DNA of 64,000 nt from assembly GCF_000699445.3 (NCBI RefSeq), contig NC_067195.1, positions 69,312,591 through 69,376,590 of the forward strand, in the 5' to 3' direction. The notes beneath the pieces are model-generated. The model saw nothing but the letters and a program-made list of their open reading frames with translations. It had not been told where the DNA came from and did no database searches. The DNA is from Schistosoma haematobium. Lineage: Eukaryota; Platyhelminthes; Trematoda; Strigeidida; Schistosomatidae. Shown in pieces: positions 48,150 through 59,500 of this stretch. Position numbers and translations under genes: made by a program. The stretch's first letter is position 1, and every line of letters starts with the position of its first letter.

Positions 48150-48396
48150 AATTCTTTTGTATTCACTTGGTATTGTTTGGCTTGTATCTTCCCATTAAGG
48201 TTTAAGACTGCCATTAATCAGTCTGTTATTGGCATATGTGCATACTATGAGTATGCCTCGATATTGCCTTAATTCACAAGCTTTTTGTAAGCAATGATGG
48301 ATAGTGGCTAACAGTCCCAAATAGGACGTAACGCGCGTCCTGGATTCCACTGCTAGCCACTATCCATCATTGCTTACAAAAATGCTTTTGTATGTT
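48150..48396. mobile_element. Family A (Sm-alpha-like) element, fold-back with perfect 29-bp arms
   Basis: Left part inverted: tail (TTCACTTGGTATTGTTTGG, then GCCTCGATATTGCCTTAA) shared with 54290-54400. Then 48282-48310 and 48354-48382 are perfectly complementary 29-bp arms. The 43-bp loop keeps the second half of a hammerhead (AGTCCCAAATAGGAC, then ACGCGCGTCCTGGATTCC), but the GAAA core reads GTAA and the CTGANGA half is lost. Non-coding. Confidence 0.8.
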
Positions 48397-49551
48397 TAAC
48401 TTCATGATTAATCATTTTGAATATCTAATAATGAGACATTTAAAATAGATTATAACATAATTATCATTATGATTGATTTGAACATTTCATTTTACAATCA
48501 ATTGGAATATTGAATAGTTAATATCCATTGATTAATATCTATTTATTTATTTACTTATGCCATTTATAATTTGTAAAAATAACAAACAGAAATGAACTAA
48601 AACTAATAAACTATCAGAATATAATCACTGACAATCATCTCACCTTTAATTACAACATTAATTAGTACTGGAATCTATTTCTTTTCTTTTCTTTTTTTCT
48701 TCTTTTCTTTTTGCATTTTTCAAAACAAGAGAAATTTACTTTAATTTAATCAAATCAATTGTCCACTAATCATTAGATTGATATTTAAATAGATAGTGAA
48801 AAGATTTTAATTCTTTTTCTTTTCTTGTCTTTTCTCTTTCTTTTTTTTCATTTTTTTTTTGGATTATAACTTAAAAGTGTCAATCTTTATACAAGAAAGA
48901 AAAAAAAGACCCAACTTATTCTCTGAATATACATATCTACAAAACAAAAATTGCTAAACACTTAATCATGCATAAACATACATTATCATATTCACTAATT
49001 CATATGGCTAATCACTAATAATCAAGTTATATTCGTTTTTATTTAAAGTAAAGTAATAATTTAGGTCAATCAGATGAAATATGATGGGCTTCTTTAAATA
49101 GGGAATAAATATTCTACTTGACTACCTATCGGAGAATGTGTATATATTAATAATTTAATTAATTAATTTAATAGACTATAATTTCATCTTTTTCCCGTTC
49201 ACTTCAAATAGGATAACTTAATTAAACTTGCCTAATTTGATTAATTTTTTTTAATTAAGTTTTCTTCTCTCCCTAGTAGAATAAATATTATGTTTATATG
49301 TTTAGTTGACTTATTATCATAGTAACGGTAGAATATTTTATCAATGTTAACAAAATATTCTCATGCATATGAAATCTTCTTGTTTTAAGTATTAACAACA
49401 GAATAAACATATTATTAAGTAATTAAAAGTAATTCAAGCATGAAGTGATTGCAAGAGATTTTAGTACTGATATGGGTGTATAATATTAATTGATGCTCAG
49501 CATATTCATACTGTCAAAATAGGTATTGTAAAAAAAAATGATCCTTATGTC
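48397..49551. other. AT-rich spacer with polypyrimidine tracts
   Basis: Long T/C-rich tracts at 48680-48718 and 48816-48860. No gene seen. Confidence 0.5.
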
Positions 49552-49768
49552 AGAAGGGGGTTTTGTGGAGATTTTAGTAATTTAATAATTCAATTCATGA
49601 GTCTAAGATCGAGACCGATAGGTTCTGGATTTGAATCCTGAGGACGGGATCGTAGATGAGCATTGCTGAGGGGTCCCATACTAGAAAGAAACAGTCGTTC
49701 AGTGCTTCCAGGTTTTCTATGGTAGTCTAGCTTTAATTGACTCATAAATTCAACTATTAATCCTTATG
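49552..49768 (+). mobile_element. Family C element, fold-back, hammerhead core mutated
   Basis: Left 49552-49605 is the inverted family tail (GGGGTTTTGTGGAGATTTTA, AATTCATGAGTC). A forward copy truncated in the head follows (GATAGGTTCTGGATTTGAAT), with a hammerhead at 49660-49705 whose core ends CTGAGGG (A9 changed) and whose GAAA is kept. Then comes the forward tail. Outward-pointing tails again. Confidence 0.75.
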
Positions 49769-52659
49769 TGTCTGAATATGGATATCTAAATTTATTCATT
49801 GAATACATTAATACAAATACGTTGTGAGCCGCCATAAAACAAAATTGAATTTGTGTAACGTGAATTGGTCTAGGAATAGCAATAAGCAAATAAAAATTGC
49901 GCAAATTTACTGGACAAAATGAAGATGTCTAGAAATAATGCCTATTATATTCCACTTCAAATGAAAATTATTTATTACAATGATTTAGGATCGTTATGCT
50001 GAATCATAGATGAAGTCGATAGTATGTAATGTGATGAATTTTTAAGCGGAGTTGTACTGAATTGTAGTGATCTACAATATTTTAAGATTGTTTAGATGAC
50101 AGATTTATTTGAACTTACTAAATTTTATGTCTGTGTAAGCCATATCTATAACTCGAAAGTATAAGTGTGGCCGAAACAACGTGTTACAACATCTAAAGAG
50201 TAGTTTAATCATACAAATGTAAACTGTACAAAGAATAATAAAGTCGTGATTAAGTATTTAATGTGGAAATTGTGTAGTTTATAAGATGTTTGTTATATAT
50301 GTGAAAAGTTAGCTCAGTGATGTTTCACTTATCTTTGATTATAAAACCATGTTACACGGTCTACTATCCAGCCAATGAAATCTATTATTGAGTTAAGTGT
50401 TTGGGTAATTCTATATTCCATACTTTAAGCTGGATATATTGTATGGGACAGGAATCAGACTTATTTTAAATTTGATGCTCCATGACTTTTATCAAAATCC
50501 TTAGCTCTTCAGTGAGAAAATGAAGTTACTTTCTCAAAAACTTAAAGCTGGTTTCTCACGAATCCTGCCACTGAATTTATATTTATGACATGAAGTTATA
50601 AGCACAAGGAAAATAAATATATTATAGAATGTTCTAAAATTCCAATTTATACCAACCGTTATATATTCTCAAAATTAATAATGCTGTATAACCACCTTGT
50701 TTAAAAGGTATTTACAAATCGTCATGGTCTAGACATCATTTATTAGGTATGTTACAATTATCGCTTGTGTTCTATGAAATGTGATAACTTTGAAGATTAT
50801 TAAAATGAAACTCTGTAGAAACAGTTTAACTTTCTCTATGAATAAACGTTAGCTAAAAAATCACTGAAAAATAGTGACCACGAAATAGGTTTTTTTTACC
50901 CTGGTTTGCTACTCTTCATTATTGCATAACAGCGATTGATTACAGTGAACCGAAACATACACCTTAAGATTTTACATTGAGCACAATAGTTTATGACGGC
51001 GAGCCAGTTTTTGGTTAACGAAATTCTCAAATTTAATTTATTTGTGATATCATCCAATGCCTTAAATGACGCCTGGTTCACTGTTGGAATGGTTGAACTT
51101 GACTGACCATGATTTTTCACTAGAGTTTCCGTAGTTTATTTTTAAGCTAGTTAATAGTGTGTACGTGTTTTTTACGGTCATTATGATGTGAATGAATAAT
51201 TGACTTTTGTTTAAAATTAAAATAAACTTCTATCCTTGATAACAAACAACAAGATAACCTCTGTAAATTCACAAATTCTATAGTAAATCAAAAAATATCA
51301 GAAAAAAAGCAGCTGCTAGCGATAAACAGAGACATAGTGTTACGCAAACTATTCTGAACATAATTACTAAGAGTTTATTGTTCCACATGAAATACAAGGA
51401 GCAAAAATCACCTAATGAAGAAGCGATCATGAAGATTTACTATAAGTTATCACCAGACTCTGTTTAAATCTTGAACTATCTTTACAGTTTATATGTTCAT
51501 TGATTGGTAGAGAACAATGAACAAAACATTCCTAGCTATTAGATAGCCCTCCTCAGTTTCATTAAGGCCAAATATTTCATTCTTCCAGCTAACTCTTATT
51601 TCATTTTTGTCATTATTAACTTGAATGTAGTGGTATGTGGTTATAAAGTGCTTCAGACTCAAATTCATATATGATTTTATCTAAATAACTGATTTCATTA
51701 TTAATTGTTCTTTTATTGTCATATTTCTTCATATTTAATTTGTCGGTTAAGTAAACCGTGGTACAATGAGACACAGAGTTGACCACAAGCCAACAGTGGG
51801 TATGGATCATAGATGAGTGTTTGGGAACATAACCACTCTCAATTCTATGAAATGTTAATTTATTGGCACTTCTACAAATTTGGTATGTCAGTAAGTCAAA
51901 ATATCCATCCTAATCGTTCGTTTCCTTCAAACCTTTTTCCAATATACTAATGATATGAACACTTACTATTGCGTAACTTTAACAACTTTTAATAAATGTT
52001 ATTCTAGTCTCTGTTTTCCCGAATCTTTAACCTACTTCCTTATTGCGAAACATTATTTTAAGCCTTTATTATTCTTATCACAGCTAGCATATCTATTATC
52101 CTACTGTTAGTTCATACTTTATGATCATTTTAGGTTCTTTAATTTATTTTGTTCTTATCATTTACTTATAAACTACCTTGAGTGATTTAATATTTTTATT
52201 TATGCTTATAAATATTGTGGTGCGTGCTACTTATATTGATATAAGTAGTGTATAACGTGAGTTAAAAGAACGTCATGTGTGGCAGCAGAAGATTGGGAAG
52301 ATCAAGAAAGGAAGAGCGAGAACACAATGGAATTCGTAAGAAATCTCATGAATAATAAAATATGAGACAATGGATTGATGTTTGCAACAGCAACAGTCCG
52401 GTTTGATATGATGGAATGATATTTTGCAAATTAACGATTTACTATATGGTTTTTCTATTTTATCAAGTAACTCTGTAATTTTGCGTTAAATACGATTTGG
52501 TTGTCCTCACCTGTGTTCACCTTCACTACAATATCACTGTATATTGGAGTAAAGTCTAATGAGAATCTAATTGAAAACAATATTAATCCCTTAGATTTCT
52601 TGTTCGTAGTAGAGATGTATTGCTAATTTTCAATTTTAGGGATTTGTGTTTATTATAGT
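49769..52659. other. AT-rich spacer, no gene supported
   Basis: Open frames at 50896-51120 and 51616-51810 (minus) contain no recognisable motif. Nothing else stands out. Confidence 0.45.
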
Positions 52660-52765
52660 ATTTTCAATGTTAAATTTATAAGTCAATCTAAGCTAGACAA
52701 AACAGCCATCCAGTGCTTCCAGATTTTCAATAATGATTTAGTTTAGATTGACTTGTGTACTCAAA
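52660..52765. mobile_element. Family C mini fold-back (tails only)
   Basis: An inverted tail stub (AAGTCAATCTAAGCTAGAC) joined directly to a forward hammerhead end and tail (ACAGCCATCCAGTGCTTCC, TTTAGATTGACTTGTG). Head and core are lost. Confidence 0.7.
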
Positions 52766-52965
52766 TTTCATTTTGTTTAGATAGATCCTTATTTAAATAA
52801 TGTTAGAGAAGTTTTAAAAATTCCAATAAACAGTATACGGTATGGCAGATTGTAATTTACATTTAATTCAAAATAATATTCAAAAGGAGGAGTTTCATAG
52901 GTTTATAGTTTATTATTCCTAAGGTTTATTTACAATTCAGTAGAAAATTATTTCAATGGTTAAGA

Positions 52966-53225
52966 TCATGAGTCAGTTGAAGCTAGACCACCATGGGAAA
53001 CTTGGAAGCACTGGATGACCGTTTCGTCCTATTGTGAAACTCCTCAGCAGTGCGCTTCCAAGACCTCGCCCCTGCGAGATTCGGACTCAGGACCTACTGG
53101 TTTCGCGTGCGAGCACTTAACCACTAGACCACTGAGCTGGCATCCAACGGACGAAACGGCCGTCCAGTGCTTCCAGATTTTCCACGGTGGTGTAGCTTCA
53201 ACTGACTCATGTTCTTAACCATTGA
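52966..53225 (-). mobile_element. Family C element, fold-back, intact hammerhead core
   Basis: Minus-strand tail (52966-53007), hammerhead (53008-53053) and head (B-box-like near 53078-53090, A-box-like near 53118-53130). Joined at about 53149 is a forward copy of the hammerhead 3' half and tail (GGACGAAACGGCCGTCCAGT, ending at 53225). The two tails are about 45 bp of imperfect inverted repeat. It lies about 300 bp upstream of the TLX-like gene. Frames across it are not genes. Confidence 0.82.
53008..53053 (-). ncRNA. Hammerhead ribozyme, family C, core intact
   Basis: Minus strand: stem I GCACTG (53053-53048) with CAGTGC (53013-53008), perfect. Core CTGAGGA. Stem II GTTT/GGAC with two G-T wobbles. 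GAAA, a 3-bp stem III with one mismatch, and C17 before the cleavage site. All invariant bases are present, so self-cleavage of a transcript is plausible. Confidence 0.7.
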
Positions 53226-53533
53226 AATTACTATAATATCCACAAAACCCATCTGATAGAAAATTATTTATCTATCCAACCGATTATCATCTAACTACAT
53301 CTGATCAAATTGTATTCTTTATTTTTTTCTTTTCATCGAAAAATTATTTTAACCAATCATATAACAATCCGTTTACATTTACTCTTCTCATTAAAATATA
53401 TTCTGTTATCCAATTAAATATCAATAAAAATGGGTATGAAAAAGAAAAGAATATTTTCAATATTCAAATATTATAGATTAAGATTTAATTTAAGAATAAA
53501 ATCTAAATCATTTGTAATAGTTTTTTTAAAACA

Positions 53534-56500
53534 ATGTCAGATAAATTTAGTATTAATGAAATATTGAGATCAAATTATAATACACAAATTACATTCACTG
53601 ATATACATAAATCGAATGAAATAATATTACCTATCACAACAATTACATCATCTATTTCAACGAATCATAATCATAATTATTCAATGACATCATCAGATCA
53701 TTCATTGAATTCATCGACATTCAAAGAGTTTCTAATCGATTCTAATGTAAAACAAACATTGGAATCATTAACACATAATAATGATAAAAATATTCAACAC
53801 ATTTTAAATTCCGCACAATTTAAACGATTTATCAATATATTAAAATCATTTAAATATTCAACTATTAGTAATCAATTATTGAATGAAATAAGAACAAAAT
53901 ATATAGAAGAATATAATATAACAAATCCTGTAATTATGAAATACTTAACACATATATTTACTAATAATCCAAATGTTATCTTAAATGAATTATCTAAAGA
54001 TAATATTATTGGTAGGTTCTGAAATTATTTCAATCTCAATGTTAAGAATTATAAATTCAGTTGATGTTGTTTTATTTGAATCTTTCCATTGATGTTTAGG
54101 ATTCAGGACTCAGTAGCTAAGTGGATAAAGCGATGGCGTTTGAAGCGAACGCTGCTGGGTTCGTGTCCCATACTGAATATCAACTCTGATATGTAGGTAC
54201 ATCCAACTGACGAGTCCTGGGTAGGACGAAACGTGCGTTCTGGATTCCATTCCTAGCCACTATACATCTTTGCTTAAAATGCTTGTGACTTAAGGCAATA
54301 TCGAGGCAATCCGCACAGTATGCACATATGCCAATAAGAGACTGATCGATTGCAGTCCTAAACATCAATGGAAAGATTCAAGTAAACAATACCAAGTGAA
54401 TTTATTTCGTATTGAATATTTTCTAAGTGATGTATAGTAAGTTAAATGTATCATTATTTCCGTTTCATAAAATGAAAATGCAATGCAGTCAATGAACATT
54501 ATATCTTATCATGACAGTGAATCTCATCCACAGGTTCAATTACTTACATAAGAGGGTGTTTAAGTCGAATTCGATATTGTTTACTTTATGGTAGCATATT
54601 ATCAAAACAAACTTAAGTTCTACTTAATAGTGATAAGCGATAGTAACAGCAGATATTTGTAAATCTTATTATTTTTTATAAATCACTTATAATTAAAATT
54701 AATGCCGATTAAATTAATCTTAAGGTTCAAAATCTAATATCATGCAGAAATTCTCAAATTCATCATGATTAAGAAAGTTGTATTATGTGTTAAACAGATA
54801 AAATTTACGATGTCTAGTTCTAATTAAAGGATTATTTCAATTGAAAGTTTGTTGGTAATCTTATAAGTGTTTTGCTATCGATGAACTTGGTTTTCTACCT
54901 CCTACATTGATCGGATCATTTGACACACACTGATTTTGAAGCCATCTGGGCACATGTTCATTGACCCTTGATTGCATTGTTCGATTACTCCTCCCTATAT
55001 ATGTGTGTCCACACAAACATGTAAATTGGTAAATACAATGTAAATACATTGTACTTACCATTGTATTTACCAATTTACATGTTTGTGTGGACACATACAT
55101 AGGGAGGAGTAATCGAACAATCTTATAAATCACAACATAATCAGTGATGAATGTTACTGATGTGGACCGAATTATTAAATAATTTTTTCTTTAATAGTAT
55201 TAGGTTGCAATCAAAGCTGCGTGAAATCAGATATAAAATTAAAGGCATTTGATTTTACAGTGATATTCAGAATTACCTTTCTATTGACTATTTTTGTAAG
55301 TGATCAAACTCGGGACGTTCAGTCCTCATGACCATCACAATTTAGTCCAAATGATTATCATGCAATATTGAAGATTAATCAAAATTGAAAATTGAAACCA
55401 CTGGATGTCAACCCATTAACTTAAAAGTTACTTTCTCATCACGAACCCTGAAGACCCTAGTTTTGATCCCTAGTGAGATTTTGGATGAGATTGATGGGGT
55501 ACTAGAACGAAATAACTGTCTAGGAGTACCTGGTTTTAAATGGTTGTCCAACCGAAGTCAGGTAATAATGCAAAAGTATTATATCCAGAATTTCTTCCAT
55601 GCTTAATAGTTGATTGAACTTATTACTCACTCTCTGGTCCCGGAAAATAAAACATATTCATCAAGAGTTAAAATAGGCCATATATCAAAATAATCACAAC
55701 ACAAAGAGAATGTACATGTCAAAAATACCCCCCAAAGGATATTGTAAACCCTATGTTGGGGACGATAGATCCCCAGAACTCATATTTTGTAATTTTATCA
55801 TATTGATTAACTTATCGATTAAATATTTGAATGCCTGTCGATTGATGAACTTGTCGATTAAATGATTAGTAGCAGTCAATTGACGAACTTATCGATTAAA
55901 TATTTGAATGCCTGTCGATTGATGAACTTACTGATTAATGTTTAAAAAACATTTTACTATGACAATATCGATTGTAAGTATTTGTATAAATGCGCTTGAT
56001 TTATGTGCTTGACCTGACTTGGTATCTGCTGTTTGCCTTTAGAATACACTTTCTACGCCCTACCAAGACTTCTTGATCGAGTTAGCTGAGTCGGGGACAA
56101 CGGACCAGAATAGTCTATCGAGATTCTGAATCCTTTGATCCGATCGATAAGTCACTTCCCTCTAATCGGCGGCCCTTTGAGATATAATAACCTACACCAT
56201 CATTCTTGGCAAGACTAACTACTTTGAAAGCACATAACATGTCAATTGATTTCGGTTTACAGATTAACGATTCCATAACAGTTTATCTTTACCTACTTAT
56301 GCATGGTTTATGTATGATATTGAACTGCTAAACATCTAAATAACAATATATAGTTAAATAATTGTATCTAAATTTTGATTAAATTGCCATAGGCTTGTAT
56401 TTTCATGGGTATTAAGAGAAATTGAGTTAAATAAATGTAACAGGAAATGTGTAGATTAGACAAATTCTACTACTGTGGCAGTTAAAAAGTCCGATATCTT

Positions 56501-59500
56501 CAAATTTAAAGACAATGAACCATGTCTTATTATTCATAGGATAATGTACTAAGTTGTGTATCAAATTTATTATGCACCAACCAGTGTTATTAAGTAAATA
56601 TTAATAAGCATCATTGAAATGTTTAATACAAAATATGATGGTCACAGTACATCACTGCATTGTGTGTAATCTTGAAACCACATCAGTGGACGTTTATCAT
56701 TGCAGTTTTTGCATTGTGAGCATATATTTCTTGTTTGTTGCAAACATTAGAGTCAAGAATATTAAATTTATCTAATAATATTTACGTAGAGCCAAGACGA
56801 ATTGGACATCCTTATCAGAGTAGAATACCTAGAAAACGGAAAAAACCAAGAGCATCATTCACAAGATATCAAGTAAGTGAAATTTTTATTTTGTTGATAA
56901 AATAACTTTTAATTGCCTTGACAATTCATAGAAAATGAGATCATTTTTAGGAAGTTATGTTTTTATAAGTGCATACATAGCCTAAACTTGTGTATTATAA
57001 TGTTGTGCACTCTAGTATACCTACTTTGACAATTCGTCTTAAACACATTTCTGTACACAGACACATTTGTGAATGTAGAAAACCAATATAATGATAACTT
57101 ACATTCACTACATAACACATAAGAACTATAACGCGTTAAATTTGTTGAAAGAGTTCCTGAGATTATTTTTCAGTGGAAATACTGACAATTATTGGAATAC
57201 ATATGCTTATACATGAAATTGATCAGTAGTTCTTATTAAACCCATATCCTATTTGTTTTTATTTGGACAAGCCTGACCAGTTAAGGATGAATTACAACAA
57301 GACTTCCTATTTTTGCTTTCAACACCTAAACAGCTAAACTTGGTGTATTATTTGTTGAGCCACTTAGACTAGTGACTATATTGGAAATTGGAAAAATTAG
57401 ATCAGTTCATTAACAATTAGACAAGAATGAGAATGATTAATACTCTGATTGGTCAGCGTATCTCAGTATTAGTAATATTTACTTCAATTCTTATCCTCGC
57501 AACTAGGACACTTTCATATTAACATCCGTTTGGAAGCATAACTGATAACCGTACTTCACGGATTTTCACAGCTGGTTCTTATTATTGTTACTTTGTTAAG
57601 GATTTCAACATAACAGTTTACAAGACAAGGTGATAAACGTCTTCCAACTACTTTGATTAGTGAAGTTTAACATAGTATACACTTGCTTGATTGCTCAGGA
57701 CTGGAAACTGATTTCAAAGGTTTCTGTTAACACATAAAACTTGAAGTATTAAAATAATTGGTCATGGTTTTGCTGGTCGATGAGTCACAGCTAAAGGCGG
57801 CTAAAATGGGAGTTTTAAAAAACCTATTTCAAAATATACATAAATGCATTTTAAAATGTGATTTTAATATCCTTAAGGTTCGTGTCATTTCACTGACCGT
57901 ATGTTTTTATTTTGTGTAAGAACAGCTTTTTAAAGTTTTCATTGTAATTTATGGGGAATTTCGAGGCTTAAGTTTTCTTGTTATGAGAAATGTAGCTTCT
58001 TCTTCTAGAATACGATGTTATCAAATGCTGACAAAGATGTTCTACACATTTCAATAATATAATTTGGGCTCAATAATTTAATAAAAGCGCTTTCATTATT
58101 GTTCTAGGCAACCTAATCATTGTAAACTTCCAAAAAAGTTGAAATTTGGTGGTGTTTTGTTCAAACTATCCGCTAATAGTATAAATCATTGCTGAAGTAA
58201 AGTTTTAGTGCCTTTTCAACTAGATTCGAAAGATGTAAATTTTTTGATACACTTCGCTTGAAAGTTTCACGGGTTATCCGAATAAATAGGAACATCAGTT
58301 GAAAGGATGGATGGGACAATCTGGTACTAGAACTGGGTTAGTTTCTAGAATCAGTAACCCCAGTTGAGTACTAATTAATTCACATTTCCAACTCACTTCA
58401 TATTCATATTTTAGTGCAACCAACATTATTTAAATAAATTAATTTAAAAACTTTACGTATATATTAATTATTGTTTATACTTTTCACATTCTTTTCTCAA
58501 ATCAACTATGTATAATTTAGATAAATACTTTATTTTCGGTTATTTTCTCTGACTTGTTAACAGGTGACAACACTTGAAAAAAAGTTTCGTCAACAAAAGT
58601 ACTTGGCATCAACTGAGAGGAATGAGCTAGCAAACCTGTTGAAAATGACTGATGTACAAGTGAAAACATGGTTTCAAAATCGTCGAACGAAATGGAGGTC
58701 AGATGACAATCGTAGTATGGTTCTAAATGTTTGTTCATTTAATATGTTACAAAATATAGTTCAGTTCAAATATCGTGAGTGGTCAGTTATTTAAGTTCCG
58801 GGAGGAAATTTCATTTAGACAATCAGTTTATTCGTAATGTCTTGGATTGTACGGTCAATTTTCTTTGATAAATAATACCTTTTCCAATAGTTTTGTTTAC
58901 CTTCACAGTAAAGTTATCTGTAACACACCCAAACAACAGATGATAAATTGTGGGATAGGATAAGTGTCGTAGTGCATCTTTCTCAGAATGTTCAATACGT
59001 GTGCATTATCTTGTAATTTCCGTTCATTTAGTGAGTAAATACTATATGTAAGAGCATAATTTTCATTGAGGATTTTATTTCAAGCTATAACTTTCACTTC
59101 ATTCCCTTTTTTTATCTAGCATGTTGAGATGCGCTACGCTAGCTAATACACCGAAGACATATGTAGATAGCCTTAGATTATTCAAGTTAACACTTCATAT
59201 TAGTCACCCCAACACTGACGAATTGATTTTAATAGTTGAATTCATGAGTCGATCTAAGCGAGACTACCATTGCAAACTTGGAGGTACTGAACGGCCATTT
59301 CGTCCTATTATGGGACTCTCTAGGAGTGCACATCCACGATCTACCTTAGATCGACTCATAAATCCAACTTTTAAAACTACTATAATCTCTATAAATCCCC
59401 ATTCTGATTTTATTTTGTTTTACATTACAGACAATCCTTAAGTTACATACTATAATTTTAAATGATGTAATTTGCCTTAAACCTGACCGATTATTATTAA

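Larger units (their letters stand above)
54069..54400 (+). mobile_element. Family A (Sm-alpha-like) tRNA-headed hammerhead element in TLX intron 1
   Basis: Plus strand: head with A box TAGCTAAGTGG (54114-54124) and B-box-like GGTTCGTGTCC (54158-54168), then a hammerhead (54201-54245), then a body shared with 48150-48290. Ends are perfect 25-bp inverted repeats: 54077-54101 and 54356-54380. The tail runs on to about 54400 only on the right. The head predicts RNA polymerase III transcription in the sense of the host gene. Confidence 0.85.

Noticed and set aside
50896..51120. Possible small gene, 74 codons minus
   Set aside because: No motif, no conserved features, no splice context; composition matches noise frames.
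55806..55935. CRISPR-like spaced repeats
   Set aside because: Only two or three degenerate copies with unequal spacing in a eukaryotic LTR-like context.
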